A stretch of DNA of 64,000 nucleotides from Anodontia alba. Its lineage: Eukaryota; Mollusca; Bivalvia; Lucinida; Lucinidae. A program made the translations under genes and the position numbers. The stretch lies in the NCBI GenBank assembly GCA_964016985.1, contig OZ024823.1, positions 113,545,459 through 113,609,458 on the forward strand, read 5' to 3'. Position 1 is the first letter of the stretch, and each line of letters starts with the position of its first letter. Shown here in pieces: positions 20,409-32,202 of this stretch. The notes under the pieces are model-generated. The model ran no database searches. It was not told the origin of the DNA and worked only from the letters and a program-made list of their open reading frames with translations.

Positions 20409-22875
20409 CTACCTTTTTATCCCCAGACCGATAGGCTCAGGGGATACTCGTAGCAATCAGCATGGCGTCCGTATGTCCGTAGACGCATCTGTGCACTCCA
20501 TTACTTTGATACCTTTAGACATATTTTGATATTTGGTAGAAATGAAGTGGAGGACCAGTAGGCGTGTCGCGTGCAAGAGAGACAACTTTATCTTCATTAT
20601 GTAGTTCTCCAAAATGTTGTGCAGGCCATAACTCCCATATTGTTTGGAGATAATTTGATATTTGGTAGGGATGAAAAGTGCCAGTAGGCATGTTGCGTGC
20701 AAGAGAGAACTCTCACTTCATGTAGTTATCTCCCCTGAAGCAGAAATCCCTAGACACATCCTTGTGCGCTTCGTAACTTGATACCCTTGGACATGTTTTT
20801 CATAATGTTTGGTAGGAATGAAGAGGAGGACCAGTAGGCGTGTTGTGTGCAAGAGAGACAACTCGACTGTTATGTAGTTGCCCTGAAGTCAAAATCTTGT
20901 GCAGGCCACAATTCCCATACTGTTTGAGATAATTTGATAATTAGTAGGGATGAAGAGGAGGACCAGTAGTCGTGTTGTGTACAAGAGAGACAACTCTCAC
21001 TTTGTCATGTAGGTATTTCCCCTGAAGAAGAAAGATAATCTGAGTTGCATCCTTGTGCGTTCCATAACTGATACAATACCTTTAGACATTCTGATATTTG
21101 GTAGGAATCAGGAGGAGGACCAGTAGGCAGGTTGCATGCAAGAGAGACCACTCTTACATTCTTCGTTATGTAGTTATCTCCCCTGAAGCCGAAATCTTGT
21201 GCAATCCACAACTCCCATACTGTTTGAGGTGAACTGCAAGAGACAACTCTCTATGTAGTTATCTCCCCTGAAGCAGAAATCTTATGTAGGCCATAACTCC
21301 TATACTGTTTGAGGTGAATTGATAATATGGAAGGGACATATATCGGGTCTAGTAGGAGTGTTGCATGCAAGGATAACGCTTGATCTTTTCTTCTAGTTAT
21401 CTCCCCTGAACAAATTTCTAAGCTAAATTCTTGTGCACTCGGTACTCATTAGTTTGAACTATTCTGATACTATTTGGTAGAGGCATAGATAAGGTCCAGA
21501 AAGGGTGTCACGTACAAGAGAGACAACTCTCACTTCTATATAGTTATCTCCCGTGAAACCGAAACCATTCTGGTTGGGATAATTTGATAGGGACATATAG
21601 CAGGTCAAGTAGGAGTGTTGCATGCAAGAAAAGACAACTCTTGCTTCGTTCGTTTTTCTAGTTATCTCCCCTGAACGAATTTCAAAGCCAAATTCTTATG
21701 TTCTTTATAACTAATTAATGATTTGAAATATTTTGGTAAGATTTGGTACAGGCATAGATAAGGACCAGTAGGCATGTCACATTCTAGTTATCTCGCCCGA
21801 ATAAATTTCTAAGCCAAATTTTTGTGCACTCTATAACTTCTTAATGGTTTCAAATATTTTGATAATATTTGATAGACGCATAGATAAGGACCTGTAGGCG
21901 TGTCACGTACAAGACAGACAACTCCCACTTTTTATGTAATTATCTCCCCTGGATCTGAAATCTTGTGCAGACTAAGTCCCATACTGTCTGAGATAATGTA
22001 ATAATATTTTCGTGGGACATGTATCAGTTCAAGTAGGAGTGTCGCATGCAAGAAGGACAACTCTTGCTTTGTTCCTTTTCTTGTACTCTTCACTGAATAA
22101 ATTTCTAAGCCAAATTCTTGTGCACTCAATGAATTCTTAATGGTTTGAAATATTTTATAGAGGCATAGATAAAGACAGCAGGAGTGTCACGTGCAACAAG
22201 GATGACATCTGCTATGGTTGTTTTCTAGTTACCTTCCCTTAATGAATTTCTTAACCAAATTCTTGAGTATGTGGTTCGAAATATTTTGATAATATTTGGT
22301 AGAGGCATAGATAAGGTTCAGAAGGCATGTCATGCTCAAGAGTACTCTCTCCATTATGTACTTATCTCTCCTGATGCCGAAAATATGTGCAGGCCATAAC
22401 TCCCATACTATTTGAGATAACTTGATAATTTTTGGTAGGGCGATCAGGTCAAGTGGGTGTGTAGCATGCAAAAGGACAACTTTTATTTTGTTGATTTTTT
22501 ATCCAATAAACATACAGCAAGTTCCTTTACCTTTGCAAGGCATTTATTTTTGTTATTATTTCTGAAAATGTACACTCACAAATTCAAACTACTTGCAAAT
22601 GCTGTGCATCCTGTGCAAATAATCACATGAGAAGTCACTATTAGATGATTTTGACAAAACTAAAAAAAAAAATAAAAACATGCAAAAATAAAATCATTAA
22701 CAGTACACCTATTATTGTTTTCACTTAACGTGTATTATTTTGGTCACTTTTCATACTGCTTTTGCATCTTTTACTTTGCTCTGTTTCAATATTTCAATGA
22801 TATCTGAAATGCAACAAATTTAGAAATGGCGGTTTTGTCGGGGGATTTACCATCTTTTCTGATGGCTATTTTTTG
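20409..22875. repeat. 2.47-kb tandem-array element (TATCCCC hairpin type), copy 1
   Basis: The left hairpin is atccccagaccgataggctc-aggggat. About 13 worn units of roughly 145-155 bp follow, marked by ggaccagtaggcgtgt, gcaagagagacaactct and tagttatctcccctgaa. A 350-bp tail (aataaacatacagcaag to gatggctattttt) closes it. Open frames across it are repeat artefacts. Confidence 0.8.
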
Positions 22876-23487
22876 TTTACTGATTTTAGCCTGGCTTCGA
22901 TTATGAAGTTTCCTAACTGTGAAACCCTTACTCAAACCGGCCTACTCTGCCACATCGATCAGCTAGAGTCTTGAAAGTTTTTTATAGTATACTCTCTAGA
23001 CAAGGGCGTTGATCTGACTGTGCAGATGGACAAAATTTGTCTTTTTTTTTGTTCGCATATGGCATAAAGCGGTTATCTCTGACGAAACTCGTATTTTCGC
23101 TTCAATCGCCTGTCATGTGTGTCCGATTCTTTAACGTACACTGCATGATATGTACACGTGTAAACAAGGTGTGCCAACTCCTTAATCGGAACAAACCATA
23201 TCGGATGCACAAATTAGAGATTGGTTAATGGTTGAAAACGAGCGTTTTGTTTAAAATCCTTGGAGCATTTAAGCAAATATTGAAAAGTATGTTCCGCCCA
23301 GTAGTTGAAATAAAATACGTTTTAATTCACTGTATAAGGCGAATACTATTTACACATTTCTAAAATTTATACTAAGCATAAGGTCGCCAGGGGCAATCCG
23401 ATCGTACCCATGAATAAGGTAATATTTCCCGTATTTTTTCCTGATATATAAACAAAAATGAACGACACAACCATACCAATTTTCCAT
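22876..23487. other. Spacer between the two tandem-array elements
   Basis: This 600-bp stretch has no recognised repeat. It includes a poly(T) run and a 63-codon frame at 23037-23228 without family likeness. Confidence 0.4.
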
Positions 23488-25938
23488 TTTTATCCCCGAC
23501 AGATAGGTTCGGGGGATATAGCGATCAGCATGGCGACTGTCTGTCCGTCCATCCGTAGACGCAGGTTCGGGGGATATAGCGATCAGCATGGCGACTGTCT
23601 GTCCGTCCATCCTTGTGCACTCCATAACTTTGATACCCTTAGACATAATTTGATAATATTTAGTAGGAATGAAGAGGAGGACCAGTAGGCGTGTCGCATG
23701 CAGGAGATAACTCACTGTCCTCGTTATGTATTTATCTCCCCCGAAGCTGAAACCCTTGTGCAGGCCATAACTATCATACTGTTTGAGATAATTTGATAAT
23801 AGTTGGAAGGGATGAAGAGGAGAACCAGTAGGTGTGTCGCGTGCAAGAGAGACAACGCTCACTTTCTTCGTTATGTAGTTATCTCCCTTCAAGCAGAAAT
23901 CCGTAGACACATCCTTGTGCACTCCTTAACTTTGGTAGCCTTAGACATCATTTGATAATATTTGGTGGGAATGAAGAGGAGGACCAGCCAGTAGGCGTGT
24001 CACATGTAAGAGAGACAACTCTTACTTCCTTTGTTATGTAGTTCTCACTCCTAAAGCCGAAATCTTGTGCAGGCCATAACTCTAATACTGTTTGAGATAA
24101 ATTGATAGTATTTGGTAGGGATAAAGAGAAGGACCAGTAGGCATCTCGCGTGCAAGAGAGACAACTCTCACTTCCTTTGTTATGTAGATATCTCCCCTGA
24201 AGCAGTAATCCACAGACGCGTCCTTGTGCGCTCCATAACTTTGATACTCTTAAACATATTTTGATAATATTAATTTGGTAGGAATGAAGAGGAGGACCAG
24301 TAGGCGTGTCGCATGCAAGAGATACAAATCTCACTGACTTCGTTATGTAATTATCTCCCGTGAAGCCATAATCCTGTGCAGGCCGTAACTCCCATACTGT
24401 TTGAGATAATTTGATAATATTTGGTAGGAATGAAGAGGAGGACCAGTAGGCGTGTTACGTGCAAGAGAGACAACTCTCACTTATTTCTATATGTAGTTAT
24501 CTCCCCTGAAGCCAAAATCTTTTGCAGGCCATAAGTCCCATACTGTTTGAGATTATTTGATAATATATGGTAACGACATATATCAGGTCAAGTAGGAGTA
24601 TCGCATGCAAGAAGGACAATTCTTGATCTGTTCTTTTTCTAGTTATCTCCCCTGAACGAATTTCTAAGCCAAATTCTTGTGCACTCCATACTTCTTAATT
24701 GTTTGAAATATTTTGAAAATATTTGGTAGAGGCATAGATAAGGACCAAGAGGAGTGTGTGTTGCATGTAAGAGACAATCACTTTCTTCCTTATGTAGTTA
24801 TCTCCCCAGAAACTGGAATCTTGTGCTGGCTATAATTCCCATACGAGATAATTTGATAATATTTGATAGGGATATATATGAGTGCTGCATGCAAGAAGGG
24901 CAACTCTTGCTTTGTTTTCTCTAGCTATCTCCCCTGAAGAATTTTCGAAGCCAAATTTTTGTGCACTCGATAACTTCTAAATGGTTTGAAATATTTTGAT
25001 AATATTTGGTACAGGCATAGATAAGGACCAGTAGACATGTCACATTCTAGTTATCTCCCCTGAATAAATTTTTAAGCCAAATTCTTGTGCACCTTATAAC
25101 TTCTTAATGGTTTTAAATATTTTGATAGTATATGGTAATAGATAATAGATAGAGGCGTAGATAAGGGTCAGTTGGCATGTTACGTGCAAGAGAGACAACT
25201 CTCACTCTTTGTATGTATTTATCTCCCCTGAAGCTGAAATCTTGTGCAGGCTATAACTCCCATACTGTTTGAGATAATTTGATAATATTCTGGCAGGACA
25301 TATATCAGGTCAAGTAGGAATGTCACATGCAAGAAGGGTAACTCTTGCTTTGTTCTTTTTTGTACACGCCACTGAATAAATTTCTAAGCCTAATTCTTGT
25401 GCATTCAATGACTCCTTAATGTTTATTAATATTTTATAGGGATATATAGGAGTGCTGCACTTAGCTCCCCTGATGCCGAAATCTTGTGCTGGCCATAACT
25501 CCCATACTGTTTGAGATAACTTGATAATTTTTGGTCGGGACATATATCAGGTCAAGTAGGTGTCTTGCATGCAAGAAGGACAACTTTTGCTCTGTTGACC
25601 CAATAAACATACAGCAAGTACCTTTACCTTAAGGCATTTATTTTTGCTATTTTTGCTATTATTTCTGACTATGTCACCTTTGCAAATATTGTGTACCCTG
25701 TACAAATAATCACACCAGAAGTCGCTAATAGATGATTCTCATAAAAAAGGAAAAAAAGTATAAAAGAACATGCAAAAATAAATTCATTTACAGTACACCT
25801 ATTATTTTTTTTTCACTTATTATTTGGACACATTCCCTACTGTCTTTGCATCATTTTACTTTGCTCTGTTTCACTATTTCCATGATATCTGATTGAAATA
25901 TACACAAAATTTGCCATCTTTTCTGATGGCTATTTTTT
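23488..25938. repeat. 2.45-kb tandem-array element (TATCCCC hairpin type), copy 2
   Basis: It starts atccccgacagataggttcg with the same hairpin plan. A 55-bp stretch beginning gacgcaggttcgggggat is a local duplication of its left arm. It carries the same units and the same 3' tail as copy 1 (ccaataaacatacagcaag to tgatggctattttt). Copies 1 and 2 lie in the same orientation 0.6 kb apart. Confidence 0.8.
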
Positions 25939-26615
25939 AAATTTGACCACTGTCGTGTCTTTGATGACGATTGTTTTCCTTATTCAAAACTAGCTAAAAC
26001 CCGGAACTAGCCATTATAACTACTGGTTATTTGGCCGTTGAATTCCAGATAGAAAACAAACAAAATTATCCATGAGTGTAGCCTATGTATTTGGGACACT
26101 TTGGCGGTAAGCCATCCAGTATTAGTCCTGGGCCGGCATAGAAATTATGCAGTCTGGCCCGATACAAACCTCCAGTATTACTAGGATACATTCTTCAGTA
26201 GCTAGGACTTTTTTAGACTGACACACACACACACACACACTGCCAAAAACACTTATAGGGGTCTCATGCAGGCTGGCATTCATTCTCCGTCTGTGTTGTA
26301 TGTAGAGCGAAAGATTATATGCGCTCATTGAACAACGGGAGAGAGCAGTTTGGTTAATTTTATAATTAAATTTCCTCAGTATACATGAAGGAACTCTAGG
26401 ATTATTTTTGGCCATTTTGACAAGTGACAACGTTTGTGACTTCATGCTTGCTTTCATACACACTAAACACCAAGGAGAGCAAATTCTTTCCTTTTATGGG
26501 TTGACCTTTTCAGAAGGGAGCAAAACCAGTTTTGGCAGAGTTGTCCCTTAACCATATCAAGTGAAAAACGTGTCCGTATATATGAAAAATGCAGGTTCAG
26601 ATCTTTCTGCATATA
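25939..26615. other. Intergenic, with a short (AC)10 run
   Basis: A CA run lies at 26220-26240. No exon, transposase or palindromic element is recognised. Confidence 0.4.
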
Positions 26616-26617
26616 TA

Positions 26618-27262
26618 CGAGGGTCCTGCAAAAAGTTTTGTCACTGGGTTTAGGATTATTTCATTGCTACGTTTTATCAAACATATTTTTATTACAAACC
26701 TTCAAAGTATTCCCCCTTTACTGAAACACATTTTTGTAAACTTTTTACCCAGTCGCGAAAAGCAGATAAATAGTCTTCTTTTGGTATCTGTTGGAGACAC
26801 TAAAAATAGCGCTGCCAAGAGAACTTCTAGACGTATACTTGTTTCCAGAAAGAAAGCATTTTCTTTAGCCTTGGAAATAAAAAGAAGTCACAGGGACTCA
26901 GGGACTCAGGTCGGGCGAATAAGGTGGATGGTTTAAAACTTTCATCTTTTCAGAAGCCAAAAAAGACTTAATAACCTCACACTTATGAGAGGAGGCGTTG
27001 TCATGTAAAAGGTGGACTCCTAACCATCATTTGCTTGGTCGTTTCTTATTGTAGCAAGTAAATTGGTCAGTGTATATGACTGCATCTATTTCAATTTAAA
27101 ATAACTCGGTCAGTTGGAAAGCTATTTGAACGAAATTGAACGAAATAAACGGGTATCGTTAGCTATTCAACACACCATTCAAGTGCAGTGTAGCATTTTA
27201 AAATATACCTGTGATAAAACCAAGGAAGCCTATTAGTGACAGAATTTTTTGCAGGACCCTCG
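26618..27262 (-). mobile_element. Internally deleted mariner element, 645 bp
   Basis: Inverted ends CGAGGGTCCTGCAAAAAG (left) and CGAGGGTCCTGCAAAAAA (right, minus strand) are flanked by TA (26616-26617 and 27263-27264). The minus strand keeps the C-terminal part of a mariner transposase: LHDNASSHKCEVIKSFLAS, NHPPYSPDLSP, DFFLFPRLK. Full mariners are about 1.3 kb, so about half is lost. It cannot encode its own transposase. Confidence 0.9.
26640..27020 (-). pseudogene. mariner transposase C-terminal fragment
   Basis: The minus strand reads HLLHDN, then YSPDLSP, then DFFLFPRLKKML and a C-terminal tail. The second and third acidic residues of the D,D34D triad can be located. An 8-bp tandem duplication (gggactca, 26894-26910) shifts the frame and adds a stop just before the last catalytic aspartate. 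It is a dead copy. Confidence 0.85.
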
Positions 27263-27315
27263 TACACTGTCTCATCAAGACATTGATCATCAGTTTAAAT
27301 TTTCACTATTCGGTA

Positions 27316-27388
27316 ATTCTGTAAACAGACGGCAAAGACCCTGAATAGACCTGTTCAGAATGATCTGGGCCTTTGCCTTCCGTCTGCA
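27316..27388. repeat. Imperfect hairpin (GACGGCAAAG type)
   Basis: The arms aacagacggcaaagaccctg and gatctgggcctttgccttcc pair imperfectly around a short loop with gaatagacctgttc. It resembles the perfect hairpin at 34631-34692. Confidence 0.6.
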
Positions 27389-27499
27389 TAGGTAGGGTTG
27401 TAGACATCAAATCTTATTTCTTTGTCCACTGACATGTAAATGGTAAAAACCCACTTATTCAACCAAGTTACTTGAACGAAAATCGGCATTTCCTGTTTT

Positions 27500-27596
27500 T
27501 CGAAGAAAACGTTGTGGGTACTCATTAGAAGCGCCTCGATGAGGCGCTTCTAATGAGTACCCACAACATATGTTTTCTTCATGAAATAAGAAAAAC
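27500..27596. repeat. Central hairpin of the GTACTCATTAGAAGCGCC type
   Basis: The perfect arms run from gttgtgggtactcattag through agcgcctc to its complement and caacatatgttttcttc. Outer inverted ends of the CATAGCTCC family are not clear here, so it may be a trimmed MITE. Confidence 0.75.
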
Positions 27597-27689
27597 GTAT
27601 ATCATAATCTGAATACTCTTCTTAGCTAGAGTTATGAAGTCCTTGTCCCCGGACAAGTAAATTGAACTTTGTTACTTGTCGCAGGGAAA

Positions 27690-27895
27690 TGGGACAAGTT
27701 GGACAAGTCGGCGGCACTGTGCACAGGCCTCGCAGCATGTGGGAGAAAACGGGGCATGTTAGTGTTTCTTCTGTATCTGCACTATCATTCACTGTTTTCC
27801 CTTTTGTGCTGCTTCTCTCTTTTGTCTTGTCCCTTTTCTTCCTTTTTCTGACAAAGGTCACAAAATGACCTACTAGGATTGACGTGTCATTAAAC
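27690..27895 (+). mobile_element. Second SINE-like family, divergent copy
   Basis: A pyrimidine-rich body is followed by caaaatgacctactaggatt-gacgtgtcattaaac, the shared tail. The frames open across it on both strands are low-complexity artefacts. Confidence 0.45.
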
Positions 27896-27925
27896 AAGAA
27901 CTGTTCGCATAGGTCTCGCAGTAAT

Positions 27926-28142
27926 CAGATAATTTTTTTTATATTTTTCATATTTCTGCTCAAAACATAGATTGTGGGTACTCGTTAGAACCGCCTCAGC
28001 GAAGCGGTTCTAACGAGTACCCACAATCTATGTTTTTCAGCAGAAATAAAAAAAAATAATGTATACCCCTGTAAACCCCAGTTTTACCATATGAAAGTGG
28101 GGTTTAAAGGGGTCAAAATTATATAGGCATGTTTTTGTGATG
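27926..28142. mobile_element. CATNACGAAAACATGCC hairpin MITE, copy 2, left end lost
   Basis: The central arms ACTCGTTAGAACCGCC and GGCGGTTCTAACGAGT are perfect. The right end is intact (ataggcatgtttttgtgatg), but the left terminal repeat is absent. Confidence 0.8.
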
Positions 28143-28244
28143 GTAGACAAGCTTGCCGCGCAATATAATCCGCCCGGGCGAAGAACCTGACAAGAAAGAT
28201 GCAGGCTGAAGTTTCATCGATCGCCAAGGGTGAAAAGGCACATA

Positions 28245-28584
28245 CAGTCGAACTTCGATGGCTCGAACATATTTGGGACCATAGAAAATTGTTCGAGACA
28301 TGGCTGGTTTGAGCCACTGAGGATTAATTATTGTGCTAAGTCAGGAAGCAAATGGCGATAATTTAGGGATTTTTTTTTTCGATTTTCTACACAATAATTG
28401 TATGTTGAGTGTACTCGTTAGAATCGCCTCAATGAGGCGATTCTAATTAGTACACACAACATACAATTTTACCTAAATATTTGTTTTCTTGAGCTATCGG
28501 AAGAACTTCGTAGGGACTCAAAAACGAGTTCGAATTAGCCATGGTAAACGAGCCATCGGTGTTCGAGCTATCGAGGTTCGACTG
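28245..28584. mobile_element. pogo-like hairpin MITE (CAGTCGAACTTCG), copy 1
   Basis: Inverted ends CAGTCGAACTTCGATGG and the complement CAGTCGAACCTCGATAG are flanked by TA on both sides. The central hairpin is GTGTACTCGTTAGAATCGCC. TA duplication and end sequence fit the Tc1/mariner-pogo group. Six copies occur in the window. Confidence 0.87.
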
Positions 28585-29004
28585 TATTTAGGTGCTAAAA
28601 GTACTATCCAAGACGCACGTATATCTGCGTTTGGATGTAGTGGTGGTCAGTATGGAGTAGGTAGAGAGAGATTAACTAGCATTTTGTATACAGCGGCATG
28701 CCCACAGGGACCAGTATCAAACCTTTTTTCAACTCGCCTATATACGTAAGTACAGGCAGAGCTATAGCAGTTACCAAAGCGTCGGCGTCGGAGTTGATTA
28801 AAGTTTTTTTAAAAGGCTGTATCTCCTGAATCTGGATGGGAGTAGTTCATACTTGCCCTGATGTTACTGATCTGAAGCTGTACGCTGTACATGAGCACAT
28901 GATTGACCTTGAGGCCAAGGGCACGGACTTGGAAAAAAATTGTTAATTTTTTTGACTAAAGTTTTCAGAGGCAAAGCGCGATTGAGGCGAGCCACTCTGT
29001 CTTG

Positions 29005-29126
29005 CGAGGTCGGCAACATTCTTTCGTGGAGATTGATCATGAAATATTTTCTACGGTCATTCTCTCCCTTCCGCTGATTCAAGAAGGGCAGTTGTCAGTT
29101 TCTGGCGAAAGAATATGCACAATACC
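29005..29126 (+). mobile_element. SINE internal fragment
   Basis: It runs from gaggtcggcaacattc to gaaagaatatgcacaatac, lacking both the A box and the tail. Confidence 0.75.
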
Positions 29127-29477
29127 ATCAGTTTGCCATCAGTTTGTCTTCTGCTGAATTTTCCCCATAGCATGGTAAGTGTTAACTCCTTAGCATTATT
29201 ATCCCAAACTTTGACTACCAGGAGATCTCTCTCTGAAATTTTGTGATAGAATGGCAAATAGTGTAGACCCGAAGCCTAGTGGCCTAGTGATTTTGTTTTA
29301 TAGGGTTTGATACTGGTACTTGTGGTTGTGCTTGACTACCGTGTGTAGCCTAAATATTCAAACACTTAAGCCCGAGCAAGTTGAAGGCCCAGAGCAGTTT
29401 GATCAGGATCTACATGATTTTCCATACATTTTAGACTCATTCTCCCATATATCTGTTTAAATGCGATGCTCTTACAA

Positions 29478-29680
29478 TTAAGCCTTTCACCCCTGAGTGT
29501 CTGAAGTGATATCGTCCATTTTAGAATTTGGACAGTTCCATTGTTGAAAGTAGGTTTTTCAGTCTAAACTGAATGGTAAACAGTGTAAATCCTGATGGGA
29601 CGGCTCTTTACGACCAGTCTCATCTGGATCTACACTGTTTGTATAAGCACCTGTGTTGTCTAAAAGGTTAAAAGGATTAA
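29478..29680. mobile_element. TTAAGCCTTTCA hairpin MITE
   Basis: It opens ttaagcctttcacccctgag and closes aaaaggttaaaaggattaa. The central arms are cctgatgggacggctc and cagtctcatctgg. Confidence 0.65.
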
Positions 29681-30413
29681 TCTGTCTTTAACCTACCGCG
29701 TATAGAAATTACCTGATGACAAACAAGAGGTTGTTTTTCCTTCAAAAGAAAATTCTTCGGTTTTTTTCCAATCATGGCCCAAAGAAAAGATCGTTAGATA
29801 TATTTCCTAAAAAAAGTGTTGCTTATCGTCACATTTACAAGCAACTGACACTAGCAAGTAATTCAATGCCACGATATTCCAATAGAAGAATTCATAGTCA
29901 GCTTGCTAACATTGAAATCATTTTCATTTTTATTTCTGAAGTACTCAGATTACAGGGATTAAAGACAATTGCAAAACAAACAAAACAAAATGCTTCTAAT
30001 AGGTGCGTATATCTAAGAGATGAATAACAAAATGTATTGGACATTTTAAACTTTGTACGAGTATACGAAAATAATTCAATCGTTTGAAGCTGAGGTTGGC
30101 TATTATCTGCACTTGTCCAAAGAACACTCTGTCATAACCAAAAGTATGCACTGTCATATGGCACGTGTTTTTTTTTTTTTTTTTTTTTTTTTTTTGGGGG
30201 GGTGTGTTTTGTTTTTCACCTGTAGAATATACAAATTTACTTTGTCATTGCAGAGGTAAGTGAGCGTTCATTCTAGCGCTGTTTTCTGAGAAATCAAGAA
30301 AAACATAAACAACAACACAAAAAAAAAACAAACATTCGTTTCCTGAAATTTTTACCCGGCTGAGTCGTTATTCGGGGCTTTCGCGGAAAATTGATAGAAT
30401 GGAAACGAGTGCC
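29681..30413. other. Intergenic, unrecognised, with a 103-codon open frame
   Basis: A basic frame at 29716-30027 (MTNKRLFFLQKKILRFF...) has no recognised domain, no splice context and AT-rich codons. A poly(T) run of about 28 lies at 30168-30195. No gene is called. Confidence 0.3.

Positions 30414-30504
<91 letters not shown>
30414..30504. repeat. (GT)n microsatellite, about 45 repeats
   Basis: An uninterrupted GT run of about 90 bp. Its length suggests high mutability and possible Z-DNA formation. Confidence 0.97.
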
Positions 30505-30510
<6 letters not shown>

Positions 30511-30661
30511 CTGAATGTTATGACACAAGTGCTCCGGAATTAATGGTATTTTTGATATATATATTTTTTTCATATTTTAATTTAATTCATCTGATGAGGG
30601 TCTGCAATCAAATGCGACCGTCGTTCATCCGTAAACATAATTATAGCTTAGTATGCTGGTT

Positions 30662-30768
30662 CCCAGTAAGCATTCTACATAAATCTATAACAGGCAGTTA
30701 TCGGCCCGTCAGGGTAGCTGACGGGCCGATAACGGCCCGCTATAGATTTTTGTAGAATGCTAGCTGGG
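30662..30768. mobile_element. CCCAGTAAGCATTC palindromic element, copy 1
   Basis: The 107-bp palindrome runs CCCAGTAAGCATTCTACAT to AGAATGCTAGCTGGG, with inner arms cggcccgtcagggtagctg and acgggccgataacggccc. TT flanks both ends. Two more copies are at 42962 and 43510. Confidence 0.85.
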
Positions 30769-30936
30769 TTTAGCATGCTGGTATTTTGGAGACGACATTT
30801 TGTTTTGAAATAGAATAGTTTTCTTATTTTCCCCAGGAAATAAGCTTTGAGATTTCATGTAAATTGAGGGGTGGTTGGGTGGTGCGATGGCGACGTGTAT
30901 CTTACGTCACCGGGGTGTCCAACTGATATTGGCTTA

Positions 30937-31155
30937 CAGTTGGGCAAGGCTTGCTACCCTTGTAGCAGGTAAGGGTAGAGGGAGAATGTTTTTATTTTCT
31001 TCTGTTTCTTCACTTTCATTCCTTTTCCTCTTTCTTCCCTGTCCCTGTTTTTCGTCTCCTTTGCTATCTCTTCTGTCTCTTTTCTCTCTTTCTCTGGGAG
31101 ACGACACAAAATGACCCACAAGGGTTGACTTGTCGTTAAAGCCCAACACAATCAA
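30937..31155 (+). mobile_element. Second SINE-like family, copy 2
   Basis: It runs from cttacagttgggcaaggc through a pyrimidine tract to atgacccacaagggttgac and cccaacacaatcaaa. Identity with 11040-11262 is high in the first 40 and last 60 bases. Confidence 0.65.
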
Positions 31156-31667
31156 AATTCATGTTAATTGCATCCTTTTGAGGGAATTTGCATGGGATGT
31201 CAGTCTGTTTTCTGGAAAAAGGGAAAATAACAGTTTGTCCTCTGCTAAATTTCTCCAGAGTGTGCTAAAGGTTAAATATTTAAGAAGCCACTGGGCTGAT
31301 TTTCTCCAACCTTCATGTGGCTTGTGGTGCCTCCTGTCGATTATGGGTTCAGGTTTTGTTCAAACGATCGTGATGGGTTATTCAGTGTGTCTATTAGAAA
31401 AAAAAAGAAAGAAAACAAAAACGTTTTCAGATCCGACAGACTGATCCCGACGATATTTCGTAGAAACCGTGTTTATGACTGTATCCCATTGTTCAAATAT
31501 TTTCAAGTTCATAAGTTTACAAGTTTATTGACTACACTCAGTACATGACAAACATGTAATATGAGGTAGAAAATACAAAAGTACAAATTAAGTTATAGGA
31601 ACACGGGCTTTACGTGTACCATACACAGTTATTATACAATCTGATAAATATAACATCAGTCTTGGCA

Positions 31668-31733
31668 GAGAGAGAGAAAGAGAGAGACACAGAGAGAGAG
31701 AGAGAGAGAGAGAGATACAGACAGACAGACAGA
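31668..31733. repeat. (AG)n and (ACAG)n compound microsatellite
   Basis: Runs of AG interrupted by AC and AT are followed by five CAGA units. The minus-strand SLSLSLCLS frame over it is an artefact. Confidence 0.9.
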
Positions 31734-31736
31734 CTA

Positions 31737-32202
31737 GTGCGCGATTTAACGTAGGATCTCGTCTCCATTGCAAGTGCTCGATTTAGTGTAGGATTCCGCC
31801 TTCATTGCATGTGCCCGATTAAGCGTCGGATCCCTTCTCCATTGCAAGTGCGCGATTTAGCGTAGGATTCGGTCTCCATTTCAAGAGCGTGATGTAGTGT
31901 AGGATCCCGTCTCCATTGCAAGTGCGCGATTTAGCGTAGGATCCTGTCTCAAGTGCAAGTGCGCGATTTAATGTAGGATCCTGTATCTGTTGCAAGTGCG
32001 CGATTTAGCGTAGGATCCTGTAATCATTGTAAGTGCGCAATTTAGCGTAGGGTCCTGTATCCATTTCAAGTGCGCAATGTAGCGAAGGATCCTGTCTCCA
32101 TTTTAAGTGCGCGATTTAGAGTAGGATCTATTCTACATTGCAAGTCCGCGATTTAGAGTAGGCTCCCTTCTCCATTTCAAGTTCGCAATTTAGCGTAGAA
32201 CT
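31737..32202. repeat. 37-bp minisatellite, about 12.5 copies
   Basis: The unit begins GTGCGCGATTTAGCG, continues taggatcctgtctccatt and ends gcaa. All units keep 37 bp while bases vary, so turnover is by whole units. It directly follows the AG/ACAG tract. Confidence 0.92.

Noticed and set aside
23350..23922. 190-codon minus-strand open frame, the longest in the window
   Set aside because: It lies across the left arm and units of a tandem-array element, repeats phrases of that array and shows no domain.
20409..25938. CRISPR-like array of regularly spaced repeats
   Set aside because: The units are direct tandem copies of about 150 bp without unique spacers, in an intron-bearing eukaryotic genome.
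26589..26936. 115-codon + strand frame as a gene
   Set aside because: The minus strand of the same stretch reads as mariner transposase between mariner ends, so the + frame is a shadow.
29716..30027. 103-codon + strand frame as a small gene
   Set aside because: AT-driven lysine/phenylalanine-rich text, no recognisable domain, no splice or promoter context. Kept only as an unrecognised stretch.
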